The notes under the pieces were generated by a model. It searched no databases. It worked only from the letters and a program-made list of their open reading frames with translations, and was not told where the DNA came from. DNA of 64,000 nt from contig JACVTC010000016.1 in the NCBI GenBank assembly GCA_016946835.1, forward strand, positions 540,001 through 604,000, given 5' to 3'. The stretch is from Neocallimastix lanati (nom. inval.). Taxonomy: Eukaryota > Neocallimastigomycota > Neocallimastigomycetes > Neocallimastigales > Neocallimastigaceae. The position numbers and the translations under genes were made by a program. Shown piece by piece: positions 51,581-62,678 of this stretch; the stretch's first letter is position 1; every line of letters begins with the position of its first letter.

Positions 51581-54231
51581 ATGGAGAATGAAGATTTATT
51601 GGAGCTTGTCAGTGGATTATCAAAAAAAAGAAAATTAGAGGAACTGAAAAATATAGAGACAACTACAACTGAAATTAAAATGAAAAAAAAAAGAAAACAA
51701 TAAGATTTACAACTTATATTAAGTCACAAAAAAATTATTTTAAACTTTGTGCTACAGAGTATAAAATTAGACCTGTGAAAGAATATCTTTCTTATAATAA
51801 AAACTTTTCTTTTGTTATTACACATGAAAATAAAAATGACATTTTCAAATTTTCTCTTTCAAAAGACCATTATCAAATATGCTATTATATTAGTAAGAAT
51901 GATAGAATTAATGAACGAGAAGTATCCGATAAAACTAGAGATAAATTTAAACCACTGGATTGCATATATATTGAAGAAATTCGTAATGTTACCAATGGAA
52001 ATGGAATAGAAATAATTACTAAATTTGATATTACCAATTACTCTAAAAATAATGCTGATTTTTTTGATTATTATTATAATAGAATTTCTTCTAAATATTT
52101 TGATAATAAAGAATTATTATATTTAGTAATAAAGTTTTCTGATTTTGATAGTACTAATTTTGATAGTACTAATATTTTTTATTCTGTTATCATGGAAGTA
52201 TGTATCTATAAGGAATCCCCCATGATTGAAAAATTTTATGAAAAGGAATATCCATATTTTATTACAATTAAAAATGTTCTAGATTACCTTGATAATAATA
52301 ATAATGATAACAATCACAACAACAATTACAGCAACAGCAACAGCAACAACAACAAAATCAAAACTAATAATAATAATAATATTAATATTAATAAAAATAA
52401 TAATATTTATAATATTTATGATAATAATATTCATAATAATTATAATAATAACAATATAAATAATCATTATAATTATAATAATTGTAATGATGTTAATTAT
52501 AATTATAATAATTCCAATAACAAAGATAATAGTATGAAAAATGAATTGTCACAAAATAAATTGGTAACCATGAATTCTAGTTTTCCTTATTTATTTCCAT
52601 TCCGTTCTTCTACCTTGCCTGGAGTAGATATTTCAGCTCAAAATAATTTTATTCCTTATACACCTTCTCCTACTCAATTTTCTTCTCCTTCACAATCTTT
52701 TTCTCCTCTTCCTTCTCCTTTAACCTCCTCCTTTTCCAATTCTATAAATACCATTGTGGAACAAAACTTGTCAACGATCGTCGATTTACCTATCTATCCT
52801 TCTCAACCAAACTTAAATGAAACCGTATTATCTTCTAACGTATCATCACAAGAACAAAACTATAATAATATAAAATTATCTTATTCACTTCCTTCTACTC
52901 CATTATTTTCTTCATCCTCCATGGCTAATGTTAATACTCAAGATCGTCAGCCTTCATTCTTATCAGATATTTCACTAAAACCTTATTTTAAAGCAATGTC
53001 AGAAAGGACAATTGCAGCAACACCAACCACTTCTGATAATTCACATTTTAATGCCATTTCATCATCACATATGCGATCCAATTCTTTACCTATTTTGCCA
53101 CTCCTTAATCCTATTGGTTCATCATATAATTTTCCTTCTTTTTATTCAATGAATTCTGATCAATTCATGCCTTCGAAAGATCTTTTTGTTAATGATATAA
53201 ATTCACCAATATCAATGTCCGTCATCCATTCTGTTAATCATAATAATCATAATCATCATAATAGTATTAATAATAGTATTAATAATAATAATATAAATAA
53301 TAATAATAACAGCAATAACAGCAATAACAGCAACAACAATAATAACAACAGTTACAATAATAATTATAATAGTGATAGCTTATTATTTAATTTCCATAAT
53401 GGAAATCAAATGGAATTGATGTCTTCTCAATTATTAAGTGAGCCTAATTCGATTATGCAATCTCCAGTAAGTATTACTGAATTCAATTTTGATCCTATGA
53501 TGAATATGAAGAATAATTCATATCATATGGTGAAATCAGATTCAAATTCAATGACTTCTCATTCCATCATTATTTCAGATATTATGGTGAATAAAACTAA
53601 AATTTTATCTATTCATGAAAAGAGTAAAAGAAAAACTAAACTGAAAGAATTAATCTTGAATGAACAAAATTGTAGAAATTTATATTTTGAAATTGGTAAT
53701 ATTGAAGCTATTGATAAATTAAGAGATAGTAATAGTAGCGGTATTTGTAATGATAATAGCAATAGCTATAATGGCAGTTATAGTGAGATGATTAGTCATG
53801 ATTATAGCTATCAGAAGAATGCTCTTTCTCAAATCAATGATGGTAATGATATTATAATTTCTTATTATGAGGTAGTAACAAGAATTAAAAACAAAAAATC
53901 GAGGGTTGCTAATAAAAGAAAGAAGGTAAAACAAGAAGATGATGAAGAAGGTGAAGAAGAAGAAGATAATGATGATGAAGATGAAGATGAAGAAAATAAA
54001 TATGACGAAATTGAAAATCAAGGTCTTATCAAACAAATATTTGAAGAAGGACCTAAACAAAAGTTTGTTCATTCTTCCCCCTATATTATTGGAGATAGTA
54101 CCGAGATACTTTATAATTCTAAACTTGGAAGAAAAAATAACTATTACTTTTTCATAATTACTAAAGGACATGGAATACTATTTATTTCTGAACCTATTAT
54201 GATAATAACAAATAGAAGAAAAAAGAACTAG
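51581..54231 (+). CDS. Paralog C: near-identical copy of B with an N-terminal frameshift
   Basis: The ATG at 51581 matches the start of B (MENEDLLELVSG...). A run of ten A at 51683-51692 lies where B has AAATAAAAAAAAGAAAG, and C is one base short. The frame from the ATG therefore ends at TAA 51702-51704. The shifted frame then runs open through KTIRFTTYIKSQKNYF and both conserved domains to TAG at 54229-54231, more than 840 residues. The stop codon differs from B (TAA). Domain 1 and domain 2 are almost identical to B. Changes cluster in the linker, where the TQFPSP repeat is single and a CNDVNYNYNN stretch is added. One C-terminal change is FVHSSPY for FVHSCPY. C is either a young pseudogene, a homopolymer sequencing error, or a shorter product from an internal ATG; there is no in-frame ATG before domain 1. 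Confidence 0.75.
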
Positions 54232-54648
54232 TAAAATAGAAGAATTTTTTAAATATATTTAAATAGATATAAAAAAAAGATAACATTTTATTTTTTTATT
54301 TTTTTAAATTGTCCATTTTAAATATATCTAAATATATATTAGACTTTACAATACTTTTTTTATTTATTATTTTAAAAATGAAATTGAAATCTATATATAA
54401 AAATTTAATATATAAATAAATAATAAATAATTGAAAGATTATTTATTGATTTACTATTAGAACAATTGAAAGTCATTAAATGACTAATTATATTCCAAAC
54501 TCTCTCTATATATATATTGTAGAAAGTATATAGAGAAGGTTATGTAATGAAAGAATTTTTTAAAAAAATTTTTTGAAACCTTGGAAACAATAAAAAAAAG
54601 ATTTTGAAACTTTGCTATTATATTGTCCTCATTTACCATGACACAAGA

Positions 54649-54686
<38 letters not shown>

Positions 54687-54840
54687 GTTATTATATTTTT
54701 TCATTATATTTATTTTAACATATAAATTATTAAAAATAAAAACTAAAAATTATAAATTAAAAGTATTAATAAATTTCTTAGATTTAATTTAATAATATAT
54801 AACTAATATAAACATAAATATTATTGTAATCCTTGGAATT

Positions 54841-56298
<1,458 letters not shown>

Positions 56299-56870
56299 CT
56301 ATACATAGCCTCTACCCCAGTTATTAGACAATAAATCATATATCCTTTTATTACCAACTATATTACTATGATTATATTCTAAAAAAATTTTATGATTATT
56401 GGCATAATCAACAATTAATTGTACAATTTCTATATTATTTTTACAACATGCCCAGTAAAGTGGATAATCTCCATTTTTATTTTCTTTATCATTTAAAATT
56501 AACCAAATATTTTTTCATTTGCATAACTAATTAATAATTGTACCATTTCTATATTATTTTTATTACATGCACAATAAAGTGGATACAATCCATTTTCATT
56601 TTTATCATTTAAAATCAATGTTATTTTTTTTTTTGATTAGCATAATCTATGAATAATTACACAATTTTTAAATTGATATTATAACATGCCCTTAAAAGTT
56701 GATTTTGTCCACATTCATTTTATTTATCATTTATAATTAATGTTATATTTTTTTGATTAGCATAATTTATTAATAATTGTACTATTTCTATATTATTTAT
56801 ACTACATGTCCAATAAAACGAATTTTGTCCAAATATATTTTTATTATTTAAATTTAATGATATATTTTTT
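56299..56870 (-). pseudogene. Decayed ankyrin-repeat gene, about four repeats left
   Basis: Reading the minus strand from high to low coordinates, four ankyrin units appear: FGQNSFYWTCSINNIEIVQL; CGQNQLLRACYNIN; NGLYPLYCACNKNNIEMVQL; and NGDYPLYWACCKNNIEIVQL. A C-terminal tail, NHSNIVGNKRIYDLL... to TAG at 56299-56301, follows. Each unit ends with the (I/N)YAN(Q/E)K helix-loop typical of large fungal ankyrin proteins. The frame is broken between units 3 and 4 and within unit 2, with in-frame stops elsewhere, so this is a remnant. No start or upstream exon is visible; the MULE element begins about 190 bp upstream and may have cut the gene off. Confidence 0.75.
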
Positions 56871-57218
56871 TTTAATATTATTTTATAACTTTCTCAATTA
56901 TTTATTTCCTGTTAATTGAATTATATTAAGAATTTATGTTTTTATTTTTGGAATGTGTGATTATATATAATTATTTTTATTTTTTGTTAAAGGTTATTAT
57001 TAATTTTAATTATATTATTTATGATTATAAGCATTTTCATTGCTTAAAAATTTAATTTAAATATGGGGGTGTGTCATTTCGAAGATTTTTATTACATAAA
57101 TTTGTATTTTGTTGTAGTGCATTTCGGAAAACATGGCGTATTATAATGTAATAAATGAATAAATGAATAAATAAATTATAAATGAATAAATAAATTTTTA
57201 AATAATAATAAAAATAAT

Positions 57219-57919
57219 AAAGACAAACGTTTATTATGACTAAAAAAATTTTTTTTAGAAAATTAAATAAAAATATATATATATATATATATAATTACTA
57301 CATATATAAAATAATTATTATATTTTTTTTATTTTATTTTAAATATTATTAATTATTATTAATACATTAATACCTTGTTTATATTATCAACAGAAAATAC
57401 AGATTGAATAAAATAAAATAAAATAAAATAAGATAAAATGAAATAAAATATAATAAAATAAAATAAAATAAAATAAAATAAAATATAATAAAATAAAATA
57501 AAAAGTAGAATATTAAATAAGAAAGTACAGATTGAATAAAATAAAATAAAATAAAATAAAATAAAATAAAATAAAAAGTAGAATATTAAATAAGAAAGTA
57601 CAGATTGAATAAAATAAAATAAAATAAAATAAAATAAAATAAAATAAAATAAAATAAAATAAAATATAATAAAATAAAATAAAAAGTAGAATATTAAATA
57701 AGAAAGTACAGATTGAATAAAATAAAATAAAATAAAATAAAATAAAAAGTAGAATATTAAATAAGAAAGTACAGATTGAATAAAATAAAATAAAATAAAA
57801 TAAAATATAATAAAAAAAAATATAATAATTATTTTATATATATAGGAATCTTATATATTTTAATTTTTTTCATTTATTTTTCTAAAAAAAAAAATTTAGT
57901 TATAATAACGTTTGTCTTT
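57219..57919. mobile_element. Nested inverted-repeat (MITE/foldback-like) element
   Basis: The left arm begins AAAGACAAACGTTTATTATG then ACTAAAAAAATTTTTTTTAG. The reverse complement of the right arm reads AAAGACAAACGTTATTATAA then CTAAATTTTTTTTTTTAG. Similarity continues through TATATATAAAATAATTATTA, so each arm is roughly 100-110 bp. The space between is almost entirely an AAAAT-based complex satellite. No coding capacity, so it is a non-autonomous element or a foldback structure inside the MULE. Confidence 0.6.
57415..57815. repeat. Complex (AAAAT)n satellite with a 33-bp interspersed motif
   Basis: Blocks of AAAATAAAATAAAAT of varying length alternate with a fixed motif, AGTAGAATATTAAATAAGAA plus AGTACAGATTGAAT. 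The motif occurs four times (about 57504, 57575, 57683 and 57748), with a partial fifth (ACAGATTGAAT) at the start. Confidence 0.9.
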
Positions 57920-58261
57920 TAATTATTATATTTTATTATAGTAAATAAAAAAATTTAAATGAAAAGTAAATAATTTTAATTATTTATAATTCATATTTTC
58001 ATAAACGATATATATATATATTAATTTAAATGATATAAGAATTAGAAATTAAAACAATAAGAGTTGAATAATTGATCCTATTAAAATAATTAATTATTTG
58101 CATAGTAATATTTATAATGTTTGATCAATATGAATTAATTATTATTAAAATATAATAATAACAATTATAATTTTAATAAAATAATAAAAATCTTTTATTG
58201 AATTTAATATTTTTAATAACATAATTAATTTTGAAAAGTATATTTATATTAATAAAATTTA

Positions 58262-58520
58262 TAATAATATTGATATTGATATTAATAAAATTTATAATTA
58301 TATAATATTGATATTGATATTAATAAAATTTATAATTATATAATATTGATATTGATATTAATAAAATTTATAATTATATAATATTGATATTGATATTAAT
58401 AAAATTTATAATTATATAATATTGATATTGATATTAATAAAATTTATAATTATATAATATTGATATTGATATTAATAAAATTTATAATTATATAATATTG
58501 ATATTGATATTAATAAAATT
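58262..58520. repeat. 38-bp tandem repeat, about seven copies
   Basis: TTGATATTGATATTAATAAA plus ATTTATAATTATATAATA repeats at exact 38-bp spacing from about 58270. It sits between the satellite and the transposase stop inside the MULE. Confidence 0.9.
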
Positions 58521-58734
58521 TTAACTAGTATCAAATAAATCGGTTTTAGTTATAAATTACTTAATAAAAATAACTAAAAGATAATTTTTATTAAGATTAT
58601 TAAATAAACACAATAGGTAAATAAATTTGTATTTTTCTAGCATTTTTTTAAATTAAGATTATTTAATTATTATTTAAACGATTATAAATATAAATTTAAA
58701 ATAAATAAATTTTTATTTTTCTACCTAAGATTAT

Positions 58735-59688
58735 TTATTTTAAATTAATATTTATATCGTTTAAATCAATTAAACATTCTTTCCATAATTTAATTAATTC
58801 ATTTCTGTTGCATCCATTATAAAATAAATTTATTTCCTTACTTTTGTAATTTTCAATTAAAATTTTAATTTCATCAGTTGCACTAAATATTTTTTGCTTT
58901 TTTTTCCAATTTCCTTTAGTTCTCTTTTGATAATCATTATAAGATAAGTTTTCTTCTTCTTTTAATATATATATTAATTTATAAAATAAAGGTTTATTTG
59001 GAAATATATTATTTAAGTAGCTATTATAAGATTCTGATGCATTGTTTGTTAAATGCTCTATATTTTCATAATAATTCCAATTATTAACATTATACTTAGG
59101 TAAATAATTTTTATTAAAATATTCTAAAAATTGCAGAAAATTATTATACTTTTTTTTTTGACAAATTCTTTTTATTATAGTATAAATATCAAATATATAG
59201 TTAGTGTTTATAAACGGTAAGTTCGAAATAGCTTTATAATAAATATATACATCATTATTATTCTTCACTTCATGATAACATAATATATTTTTTTGTTTTT
59301 CTAATGATCTTTTGTAATGCCAAACACAATATTTAATATTTATATTGGGAAAAACTTTTTTAGCGGCATTAGATATACCTTGTTCAAAATCACAATGAAA
59401 ATTAATTGTAGTAATTAATGTATTACTCCTAAATTTATTTGCATTTTTTTTTATTTCTTTAAATAATGTTTCATATGTAGATTGTTTTTTATTTTTTAAT
59501 ATAGAAATGGAAGTAGTGTAAAACATATTAAATTCCCCAACATAAGTTCTTGTTATAAATAACTGATAACTAAATTTCGGTGCTGCATAAAATGTACCGT
59601 CCGCAAATATATTTTTATGATAATTCGAAAATAAATATGCTTGGAATGGTGATTGAAAGATTATTAGATCAGTATTTTTAAATATCAT
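58735..59688 (-). CDS. MULE transposase, catalytic part (317-residue open frame)
   Basis: This holds the DDE-type core of a Mutator-like transposase. The first Asp is in ADGTFYAAPKF (D30) and the second in HCDFEQGISNAAKKVFP (D100). A CVWHYKRS segment (C121, W123, H124) comes after a short insert, and the likely third acidic residue is in NNASESYNSYLN (E219). This order (DGTF, then DFE..A....FP, then C.WH) is standard for MULEs. The ATG used here is internal: coding similarity continues upstream through SFDDIPIESEYYKTKRNEN to the lesions separating it from the FLYWCH part. Downstream of E219 the protein ends normally at LNDININLK. The catalytic core itself looks uninterrupted, but the full-length protein cannot be made from this copy. 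Confidence 0.85.
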   Translation of the reverse strand: MIFKNTDLIIFQSPFQAYLFSNYHKNIFADGTFYAAPKFSYQLFITRTYVGEFNMFYTTSISILKNKKQSTYETLFKEIKKNANKFRSNTLITTINFHCDFEQGISNAAKKVFPNINIKYCVWHYKRSLEKQKNILCYHEVKNNNDVYIYYKAISNLPFINTNYIFDIYTIIKRICQKKKYNNFLQFLEYFNKNYLPKYNVNNWNYYENIEHLTNNASESYNSYLNNIFPNKPLFYKLIYILKEEENLSYNDYQKRTKGNWKKKQKIFSATDEIKILIENYKSKEINLFYNGCNRNELIKLWKECLIDLNDININLK

Positions 59689-60168
59689 AAAATTTTCATT
59701 TCTTTTCGTTTTATAATATTCTGATTCAATGGGAATATCATCAAAACTTTTTATGTTTAGAGGAAATTGTTTATTTATATTTCTTATTATTTGGATCTAA
59801 TTGTACTATATTCGGGACATATAAGTCCCATTTCTTGAGAAACGGCATTAAATATATGTTTAGGTTTTATATCCATAGGAATTGAATTTTTCTTAATTTA
59901 TTCCTTAATTTTATGCTTTGCTACTGATATAGACACATCAATTTCTTTTTCGAGATGGTTATGTAATTTCATATTTTAAAACCTCCTTTTTATCATTTAA
60001 AATAATTAAAGATTTACATTTATTTAAAGTCTTATATTCAGTGCATCTATAAATTTTTGATTTATCTTTCCTTTGAAATGAAAAATTAAATTTGTGTTTT
60101 TTATTAATAATAATTTGTTCATTTCCTCGATTTGTTTCATTTATTTCAATTTCTATATTGTCTTCCAT
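59689..60168 (-). pseudogene. N-terminal part of the MULE gene: FLYWCH finger and linker, broken
   Basis: From ATG at 60168 the frame reads FNFSFQRKDKSKIYRCTEYK, KCKSLIILNDKKEVLKYEIT and then stops at 59959. This is a FLYWCH-type zinc finger (F..Y.C......C). The expected final histidines follow in another frame as NHLEKEIDVSISVAKHKIKE, so one small deletion separates them. A stop and a second frame change follow before SFDDIPIES joins the transposase frame. A linker block IPMDIKPKHIFNAVSQEMGL lies between. FLYWCH fingers are the usual DNA-binding partner of MULE transposases and probably recognise the element's ends. Confidence 0.75.
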
Positions 60169-60169
60169 T

Positions 60170-60700
60170 AATAATTAAAATTTTTCAATAAAATATTTTA
60201 ATAAATATACTTTTAAATGCTTTGAAACTTTTTTTTTTTTTTTTAATATTTAAAATAATAAACCTTTTTTTAATTAATTATATAATTATTTAAATAATTA
60301 TTTAATTATTAATTATTTATTATTTCTTTTTTTACTATTTTATTTATTTATTTTTATTTTTATTTTTTATTTTTATTTTTATTTTTTATTTTTTATTTTT
60401 TATTTTTTATTTTATTTTTTTTATTTTTTAATGCTTAAAAAATAAATTTTTATTTATTTTTATTTTATTTTTCAATGTTTAGAAAAAAAGTTTTCTTATT
60501 TCTTATTTTTATTTTATTTTTTAAGCATTAAAAAATAAAATGTTTATTTATTTTTTATTTTTTTTTTCAATGTTAAATAGAAATACCTAACCTAATTATT
60601 ATTTGAAGTGTTGTATTTCGCCAAAAGTTATATTTCGTCCAGTTGAATTTCGCCAAATTCTTGGTGGCTTATAAAATTTCGTCATAAAATATCACCACAT
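60170..60700. other. MULE 5' region with repeated ATTTCGYC motif
   Basis: After an ATTTTT-rich stretch (60340-60560), a block at 60612-60685 has four spaced copies of a short motif: GTATTTCGCC, ATATTTCGTCC, GAATTTCGCC and AAATTTCGTC. This part of the right subterminal region has clearly higher G+C than its surroundings. It may be a set of transposase binding sites or part of the element promoter. Confidence 0.5.
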
Positions 60701-60969
60701 TTATTATTAACGCCATATTGTGAATATATGGCTTTTTAAAATTGTAGAAAAAAGCCACAAATCTATGATACAATTAGATATACGCCCCACGTAAGATTAC
60801 TTGTTTGAAAATTTTTGAGAATTGTAATTTTATTTATTTAATTAATTAATTATTATTCATTAAAATTTTAATAAAATTAAGTAGCTTAAAATTAAAAATA
60901 TTTAAGCTATACAACAAAATACAAATTTCTGTTATAAAAATTTTCGAAATGCATACTCACTACATATTT

Positions 60970-61264
60970 ATTTTATAATTAAATATAAATAAATATAGTA
61001 ATCTAAGTTACACATACTAAATTATTATTTATTATTTAAGATATTAAACTTTATTTCTAACAAATTATTAGAAAGGCCTTTTTTTTTTTTTTTGATGATT
61101 ATAAAAAGACTAAATTAAATTAAATTAATTTAATTTAATTTAATATTTTGATTTAATTAATATCAAATAAAGTTTTATAATATATAACTGTAATTCCATA
61201 CATTTTATACAAAAGATTTATTTTTTGTAATTTTGAATATATCGTTTTAATTAAAAAAAGTAAA

Positions 61265-61297
<33 letters not shown>

Positions 61298-61688
61298 CTT
61301 GCTCTATTCAAAAAATGTAGGATAATAAATAGTACGCATAAATAGATTAATTGTTAAAAGTCCACTTTCAAAAATTGATTTTTTAATGTATTTTTGATAT
61401 ATAAGAACATATATTTTATTATTTATTAATTAGAATGCAATTCATGAAGTTATGCATTAAAAGTATTACATGAAATTATTAAAATTAAAATTTTAAAGAA
61501 AAAAAAATATACATAATAAATAATATTAAATATGTTAAGAATATAAAAAAATTATTCATTCAAATTCAATGAAATTTTTTGGGGGTACCAGACAAAATTC
61601 ACTCCTTTTCTAATAATATGAATAATGAATAATAATAATAATAATAATAAATAATAATAATAATAATAATAATAATGTATATATATAG
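60970..61688. other. Intergenic, no gene seen
   Basis: AT-rich sequence with T runs at 61080 and 61265, a short ATTTAATTTAATTT palindrome region near 61110-61150, and (AAT)n at 61630-61675. A GGGGGTACCAGAC patch at 61580 contains a possible donor site but has no supported exon. Confidence 0.5.
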
Positions 61689-61988
61689 GAATTCAAGAAG
61701 AAGGACATCTCTTGATTTTTCTGTTAATAAAAATAATAAAAATAATAAAAATAGTAAAAAAGTTACCTTATTAATGAAAGTGTTCGTATCCACTGAACAC
61801 TCAAAAAAAAAAAAACCAAAATCAAAAAATCATTTAAATCATTAAAATCATTAAAATTATTAAAAGTAATGAAAGTACTGGACACAGTGTTAAGGGAATA
61901 TTTCTATTCCTTCACTGTATCGGGCATGACATCAATGCTCTCAATTACGAAAACTGTTTTAACAAACTTTGGATCTACTGAGGAATAA
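61689..61988 (+). pseudogene. Unidentified coding relic, two frames meeting at an A13 run
   Basis: After a TATATATAG that could be a splice acceptor, the frame reads NSRRRTSLDFSVNK, an Asn/Lys tract, and KKVTLLMKVFVSTEHSKKKK. A run of 13 A at 61803-61815 follows, and that frame then stops near 61845. In the -1 frame a second stretch is open from before 61830: SFKSLKSLKLLKVMKVLDTV, LREYFYSFTVSGMTSMLSIT, KTVLTNFGSTEE, stop at 61986-61988. Both parts have normal coding composition. I do not recognise the protein, and no start codon or downstream exon is seen. Alternatives are a real gene with a homopolymer length error, or two unrelated relic pieces. Confidence 0.4.
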
Positions 61989-62678
61989 AAGAATAAAAAA
62001 AAATAAAAAGTTTTTTATATATAGAGAGAATTTCGAATTATATAAGAAAAGATGTACATTATATTATATTATATAATATAATATAATATCCAAATAATAT
62101 CCAAATAATCCATTCATCCCATCTATTTTTAATTAAATATATTTTATTCTGTTTTATTTTATTTTATTTTTTTTATTTTATTTTTTACATTTATAATTTT
62201 ATTTTATTTTATTTTATTTTATTTTATTTTATTTTATTTTATTTTATTTTATTTATTTAATCATTTAAATTTAAATTATTTATATAATTTTTTTTTTATT
62301 TAGAGGATGAGCTATAAATTACATGAAGAAAAACGGAAGTGAAATATTTAATAAATGAATAATAAATAAATTAAATTATTTATTTATTATTTATTTATTT
62401 ATTTTATGATTATTATTATTATTATATTGTTTTATATTGTTTTTAATAATTAATTTATTATTATTATTATTTATAAATTATATATCTATATCAATCTTTA
62501 TCTTTGTATATATATATATATATATATATATAAATTAATAAAAACAAATTGTTGGTCTAGTTTTATTACATTTTTTTTTTCATAAAAGGTTTTTATACTT
62601 TTTTTTTTTTTTTTGTTATGTATTACGATAATTATAATAATGAATTTTTGTTTGATATATTTACTTATTATTTATATC
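61989..62678. other. Intergenic / 3' flank of the UBE2J1-like gene
   Basis: Contains (ATTTT)n at about 62150-62255, TTATA-type runs, and (TA)n at about 62510-62532. No gene or RNA feature seen. Confidence 0.7.

Larger units (their letters stand above)
45336..54840. repeat. Tandem segmental duplication, unit 2 (~9.5 kb)
   Basis: Directly follows unit 1. It opens with the LTR-like sequence (AATGAAGTGTAACGTTAAAT at about 45349) and ends with the AT-rich block after gene C. It lacks the 36-bp minisatellite. It has an extra ~240-bp segment at about 46380-46620 with no counterpart in unit 1 and an expanded repeat at 49335-49550. No third LTR-like copy is visible after its right end. Confidence 0.9.
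57059..60969 (-). mobile_element. Mutator-like (MULE) DNA transposon with inverted termini, broken
   Basis: The two ends are inverted repeats of about 60 bp. The left (57059-57119) contains CATTTCGAAGATTTTTATTA and AATTTGTATTTTGTTGTA. The reverse complement of the right end (60907-60969) contains CATTTCGAAAATTTTTATAA and AATTTGTATTTTGTTGTA. Inside the ends, ATGGCGTATTATAAT at about 57134 matches the reverse complement of ATTATTAACGCCATAT at about 60702. Between them, on the minus strand, lie a FLYWCH finger and a MULE transposase. The gene is broken in at least three places. Between the transposase and the left end, the element has taken up a second inverted-repeat element and two minisatellites. 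I could not define the target-site duplication. Confidence 0.75.

Noticed and set aside
58262-58520. Regular 38-bp repeats considered as a CRISPR-like array
   Set aside because: The repeats are contiguous with no unique spacers, lie inside a eukaryotic transposon and have no cas-like genes nearby.
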